From NCBI GenBank assembly GCA_023415475.1, contig JAEZKL010000143.1:1-14982 (forward strand): DNA of 14,982 nt, read 5' to 3'. The notes below the pieces were generated by a model. It was given only the letters and a program-made list of their open reading frames with translations, was not told the DNA's origin and searched no databases. Within the stretch, counting starts at the first letter, position 1. Every line of letters starts with the position of its first letter. The position numbers were made by a program, and so were the translations under genes. The DNA comes from Bacillota bacterium (GTDB lineage: Bacteria; Bacillota; Clostridia; Lachnospirales; Lachnospiraceae). Of this stretch, positions 14,149-14,982 are shown in pieces.

Positions 14149-14934
14149 ATGGATAAGAAAATACTATTTTTTGATATTGACGGTACCATACTAAGTCATA
14201 GAACCTATGAGGTTTCCGAAAGTACAAGGCATGCGATCCGGCAGGCGCAGGCCAACGGACATATATTAATGATCAATACAGGCAGAGTGAATTGCTTTAT
14301 TGATAAAACGGTTCAGAGCCTTGGTTTTGACGGCTTTATCTGTGGCTGTGGAACACACATTATATATAAAGAAGAAGTATTATTCCATACAGGATTAACT
14401 GGAGATCTGATACAGGCTTTGATTAAGGATCTACGCGAATATAAGCTTGAGGCTGTTCTGGAGGGTTCCGGAAAGGTATATTATGATTATAATTCTACCA
14501 GTCCTATTATCAAGGGCATGCTCGACTTTGTGAAAAAGCATCAATTCAATGCAGGCAGCTGGGATGAACCGGATATCATCTTCGATAAGCTTTGCATTTG
14601 GCCAACGGAGGATAATCAGGCGACTCAGTTTTATGAAAAGTATAAGGATATTCTGGATTTCATCGAACGCGAAGGCCGTCTGTATGAGATCGTGCCAAAG
14701 GGTTATTCCAAGGCAAGCGGAATCGAGTTTATGATTAATCTGCTTGGAATTCCTTATGAGAACACCTTTGCCTTCGGAGACGGTGAGAATGACCTCCCGA
14801 TGCTAACTTATGCGAAGCATTCCATCGCCATGGGCAATTCCCCTCAGTCAATCAAGGATATTGTTACCTATGTAACGGAGGATGTGGATCAACAAGGGAT
14901 AGAGCAAGCCCTAAAGCACTTTAACTTAATCTAA
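14149..14934 (+). CDS. Cof-type HAD-IIB phosphatase
   Basis: The 261-residue protein is a complete HAD subfamily IIB hydrolase. Motif I is FFDIDGTIL with nucleophile Asp9 and acid/base Asp11; motif II is Thr44 in MINTGR; motif III is Lys188 in PKGYSKASGI; motif IV is FAFGDGENDLPML with Asp211, Asn214 and Asp215. The alpha/beta cap (about 85-180) lies between motifs II and III. Family members dephosphorylate sugar phosphates, FMN or pyridoxal phosphate in the cytoplasm; broad specificity is usual and the substrate cannot be told. AGGAGA lies eight bases before the ATG. It is the only plus-strand gene and is divergent from pheS. The 48 bases after its stop show no terminator before the window ends. 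Confidence 0.92.
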   Translation: MDKKILFFDIDGTILSHRTYEVSESTRHAIRQAQANGHILMINTGRVNCFIDKTVQSLGFDGFICGCGTHIIYKEEVLFHTGLTGDLIQALIKDLREYKLEAVLEGSGKVYYDYNSTSPIIKGMLDFVKKHQFNAGSWDEPDIIFDKLCIWPTEDNQATQFYEKYKDILDFIEREGRLYEIVPKGYSKASGIEFMINLLGIPYENTFAFGDGENDLPMLTYAKHSIAMGNSPQSIKDIVTYVTEDVDQQGIEQALKHFNLI

Positions 14935-14982
14935 TACTATCAAGACAAAAAGCACTCTTGCTTACGCGTATACAATAGAAAG

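Noticed and set aside
1..14982. CRISPR array, tRNA or rRNA genes, insertion sequences, prophage or integrase
   Set aside because: No regularly spaced repeats, no cloverleaf-like sequence with a TTCGAATC-type T arm, and no transposase, integrase or phage protein was seen on either strand.

Overview
The window reads as a low-to-moderate GC Firmicute chromosome, most likely a clostridial Lachnospiraceae-type anaerobe (Clostridium phytofermentans-like). The reasons are strong AGGAGG ribosome-binding sites, a T-box leader in front of pheS, the aroK-aroQ-pepP-efp gene order, a glycoside hydrolase family 5 enzyme and Cys-rich clostridial variants of PheS and MscL. This placement is inference from family knowledge; no search was run. 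All genes are on the minus strand except the last one.

In minus-strand transcription order the right side starts with a sigma-A promoter and a complete T-box leader (about 13717-14031), then pheS and pheT (phenylalanyl-tRNA synthetase) and a GNAT acetyltransferase. Next come a decayed gene remnant, mscL with a C-terminal zinc ribbon, and a cytoplasmic GH5 glucanase. The glucanase is closed by a branched terminator. A separate promoter then drives a three-gene cluster: a 22-residue-repeat protein, a MoxR-like AAA+ ATPase and a protein that joins an HEXXH metallopeptidase-like domain to a VWA-like domain. A further promoter begins the housekeeping block yqeG-type HAD phosphatase, aroK, aroQ, pepP and the first 17 codons of efp. 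On the plus strand a Cof-type HAD phosphatase (14149-14934) is transcribed divergently from pheS.

The genes are mostly ordinary; the unexplained signal lies between them. Two intergenic elements (127-257 and 12362-12523) share one fold: an outer stem of 10-11 bp, a long hairpin whose tip carries AGCTTGCT, a short second hairpin and a 3' segment with shared GCGA and TCGAGCT words. Their stem sequences are completely different, which suggests a structured RNA or palindromic mobile element family. A second, different repeat pair (1957-2020 and 5985-6044) carries a GTGTGAA hairpin followed by CACGGGAAGAA, each at the 3' end of a gene inside an operon. A small cluster of DnaA-box-like 9-mers lies just upstream of aroK. 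These, and the AAA+/metallopeptidase-VWA/repeat-protein cluster, are the parts most worth checking.
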